A DNA stretch of 64,000 bases, taken from positions 1,116,001 through 1,180,000 of the forward strand of contig NZ_PKFQ01000001.1 in NCBI RefSeq assembly GCF_002939475.1, written 5' to 3'. Source of the DNA: Streptomyces cinnamoneus. Lineage in GTDB: Bacteria > Actinomycetota > Actinomycetes > Streptomycetales > Streptomycetaceae. Below, piece after piece: positions 63,205 through 64,000 of the stretch (positions are counted from its first letter, which is position 1; every line of letters begins with the position of its first letter). A model generated the notes under the pieces. That model was not told where the DNA came from. It did no database searches and saw only the letters and a list, made by a program, of their open reading frames with translations. Made by a program: the position numbers and the translations under genes.

Positions 63205-63468
63205 CTACCGGCTGCGGCGCGTGCTGCCGTTGCTCGACCGCTTGCCCGCGCGGCGGTGGGGAAGCCACGCCGCGCTGTCCTTGTCGCCGAAGCGCGTGCC
63301 GATCGCGCCCTTGATCACCGACAGTGCGGCGGGCAGCGCGGCGATGGCGGCGGCCTTGAGCGCGGAGATGCTGGTGAGGTCGAACCCGTCGGCGATGATG
63401 ATGCCGAGGAAGGTGGTCACATAGGCCGCGAGGGTGCGTTCGGCTATGTCGAGGAGCACGTTGCGCAT
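63205..63468 (-). CDS. holin-like small membrane protein
   Basis: An 87-residue protein. A transmembrane region (TLAAYVTTFLGIIIADGF) and a second hydrophobic helix (AAAIAALPAALSVIKGAIG) are followed by a basic tail (RRAGKRSSNGSTRRSR), like phage r1t-type holins. No lysin, tail or integrase genes are nearby, so it may be a domesticated phage remnant or an unrelated small membrane protein. ATG 63468 has only a weak GGAA site. Confidence 0.55.
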   Translation of the reverse strand: MRNVLLDIAERTLAAYVTTFLGIIIADGFDLTSISALKAAAIAALPAALSVIKGAIGTRFGDKDSAAWLPHRRAGKRSSNGSTRRSR

Positions 63469-63670
63469 GGGTGTGGTTCCGTTTCGCTGGTTCCGTAAGG
63501 GACGGCGCGGGGCGGATCCGTCGGTATGACGTGTGCACTGCAAGCCGCCGCGTACCGGGGGTTGTACCCGGCGGCAGTGAATCCCGCACCTTTCAGGGAC
63601 GGTTGGGAAGGTGCCGGCGGCTCGGCCCGCGGCGGTATCGTCGAAGCGGCCGACCTCCGGGAGGGTCCAC

Positions 63671-64000
63671 GTGGTCAACCCATGGCTGGCGATGACGTGC
63701 GGCGGCGATCCCGCCGAGCGCTGCCGCTCCGTCCGCAGCGCGCACGCCGCGTTCCTGACCGGCGGCCTGGTGGCGCCGGACGTGCGGGAGGTGGTCGCCG
63801 ACTCCTGGCGGCGGTCCGCGGCGGTCCTGCCCGCCGGGGAGTTCCTGGCGCCGGTCGAACTGGCCGGTGCCGAACTGGAGGAGTACCGCCGCACGCATCC
63901 GCTGGCACGGGCCATGCCGCTCCTGCGCGAGCTGCTGGGTTCGATCGCCGACGACGGCGCGCACCTGCTCGCCGTGAGCGACGCGTCCGGGCGGCTGCTG
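63671..64000 (+). CDS. GAF-domain transcriptional regulator (5' part only)
   Basis: The first 110 codons of a protein cut by the window edge. From GTG 63671 the frame stays open to 64000 with no stop. Features are VREVVADSWRRS near residue 45 and LARAMPLLRELLGSIADDG with LLAVSDASGRLL, the start typical of GAF-domain regulators of the sigma-54-activator or Streptomyces PucR/Fis type. GGAGG lies 8 nt before the GTG. What it controls lies outside the window. Confidence 0.65.
   Translation, partial: MVNPWLAMTCGGDPAERCRSVRSAHAAFLTGGLVAPDVREVVADSWRRSAAVLPAGEFLAPVELAGAELEEYRRTHPLARAMPLLRELLGSIADDGAHLLAVSDASGRLL

Noticed and set aside
62843..63424. Plus-strand open frame across the 484-bp gap
   Set aside because: Gly/Arg/Ala-rich with no motif, and it overlaps the holin-like gene on the other strand.
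63205..63468. Prophage
   Set aside because: A holin-like protein alone is not enough; no lysin, capsid, tail or integrase gene is visible.

Overview
The window is high-GC actinobacterial chromosome, almost certainly Streptomyces. GC is about 70-75% throughout, GTG and TTG starts are common, and genes often overlap as ATGA or GTGA. Markers include RbpA with a sigma-R-type promoter, SPW-repeat and SpoIIE-phosphatase proteins, a GH18 chitinase behind DasR-like sites, and a split lnt-ppm pair. No rRNA, tRNA, CRISPR array, insertion sequence or attachment site was seen.

Layout. 1-7.7 kb (minus): a three-gene SMC complex resembling Wadjet JetA-JetB-JetC, with no JetD-like nuclease before the terminator at the left edge. 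7.7-12.5 kb: the 5-oxoprolinase locus, with DUF969/DUF979 membrane genes divergent from a GntR regulator and pxpABC across a perfect operator palindrome. 12.5-15 kb: a glycosyltransferase, small hypotheticals and an SPW membrane protein. 15.2-23.2 kb (plus): a tight lipid-oxidation cluster made of a frameshifted ThDP 2-oxoacid decarboxylase, an FAD 2-hydroxyacid oxidase, an atypical P450, a lipase, an alpha-dioxygenase-like heme peroxidase and a small coiled-coil protein. Together these read as a fatty-acid alpha-oxidation or oxylipin pathway.

23.2-32.7 kb: a winged-helix protein, two secreted proteins, an ATP-dependent DNA ligase, an ankyrin protein, a small membrane protein with a degenerate FtsK-like ATPase, and a divergent MocR/YczE pair. 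32.8-42.6 kb is core genome: rbpA, fxsA, ppm1-lnt, an amidohydrolase, an Lrp regulator, an acyl-CoA dehydrogenase and a chitinase. 42.7-48.5 kb is accessory: a CHAT protease-STAND ATPase-TPR protein with a small overlapping partner, two small unknown genes and a twice-frameshifted XRE regulator.

48.4-64 kb: a HAD hydrolase, an orphan DhaL-DhaM fusion, a SpoIIE phosphatase and a PIG-L deacetylase. These lead into a possible metal-handling island. It has a FecCD-type ABC importer, an isonitrile synthase with a P450 (a DIT1/DIT2-like pair), a Met-rich membrane peptide, a CopA-type ATPase, a PCuAC-like protein, a divergent ECF sigma/zinc-finger pair and a His/Met-rich membrane protein. The right edge holds a holin-like gene and the start of a GAF-type regulator.

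The two most interesting regions are the lipid-oxidation cluster (15.2-23.2 kb) and the isonitrile/copper island (52.6-62.7 kb). The JetABC-like and CHAT-STAND modules are candidate conflict or genome-maintenance systems. Assignments come from reading translated sequence and motifs. No database search was possible.
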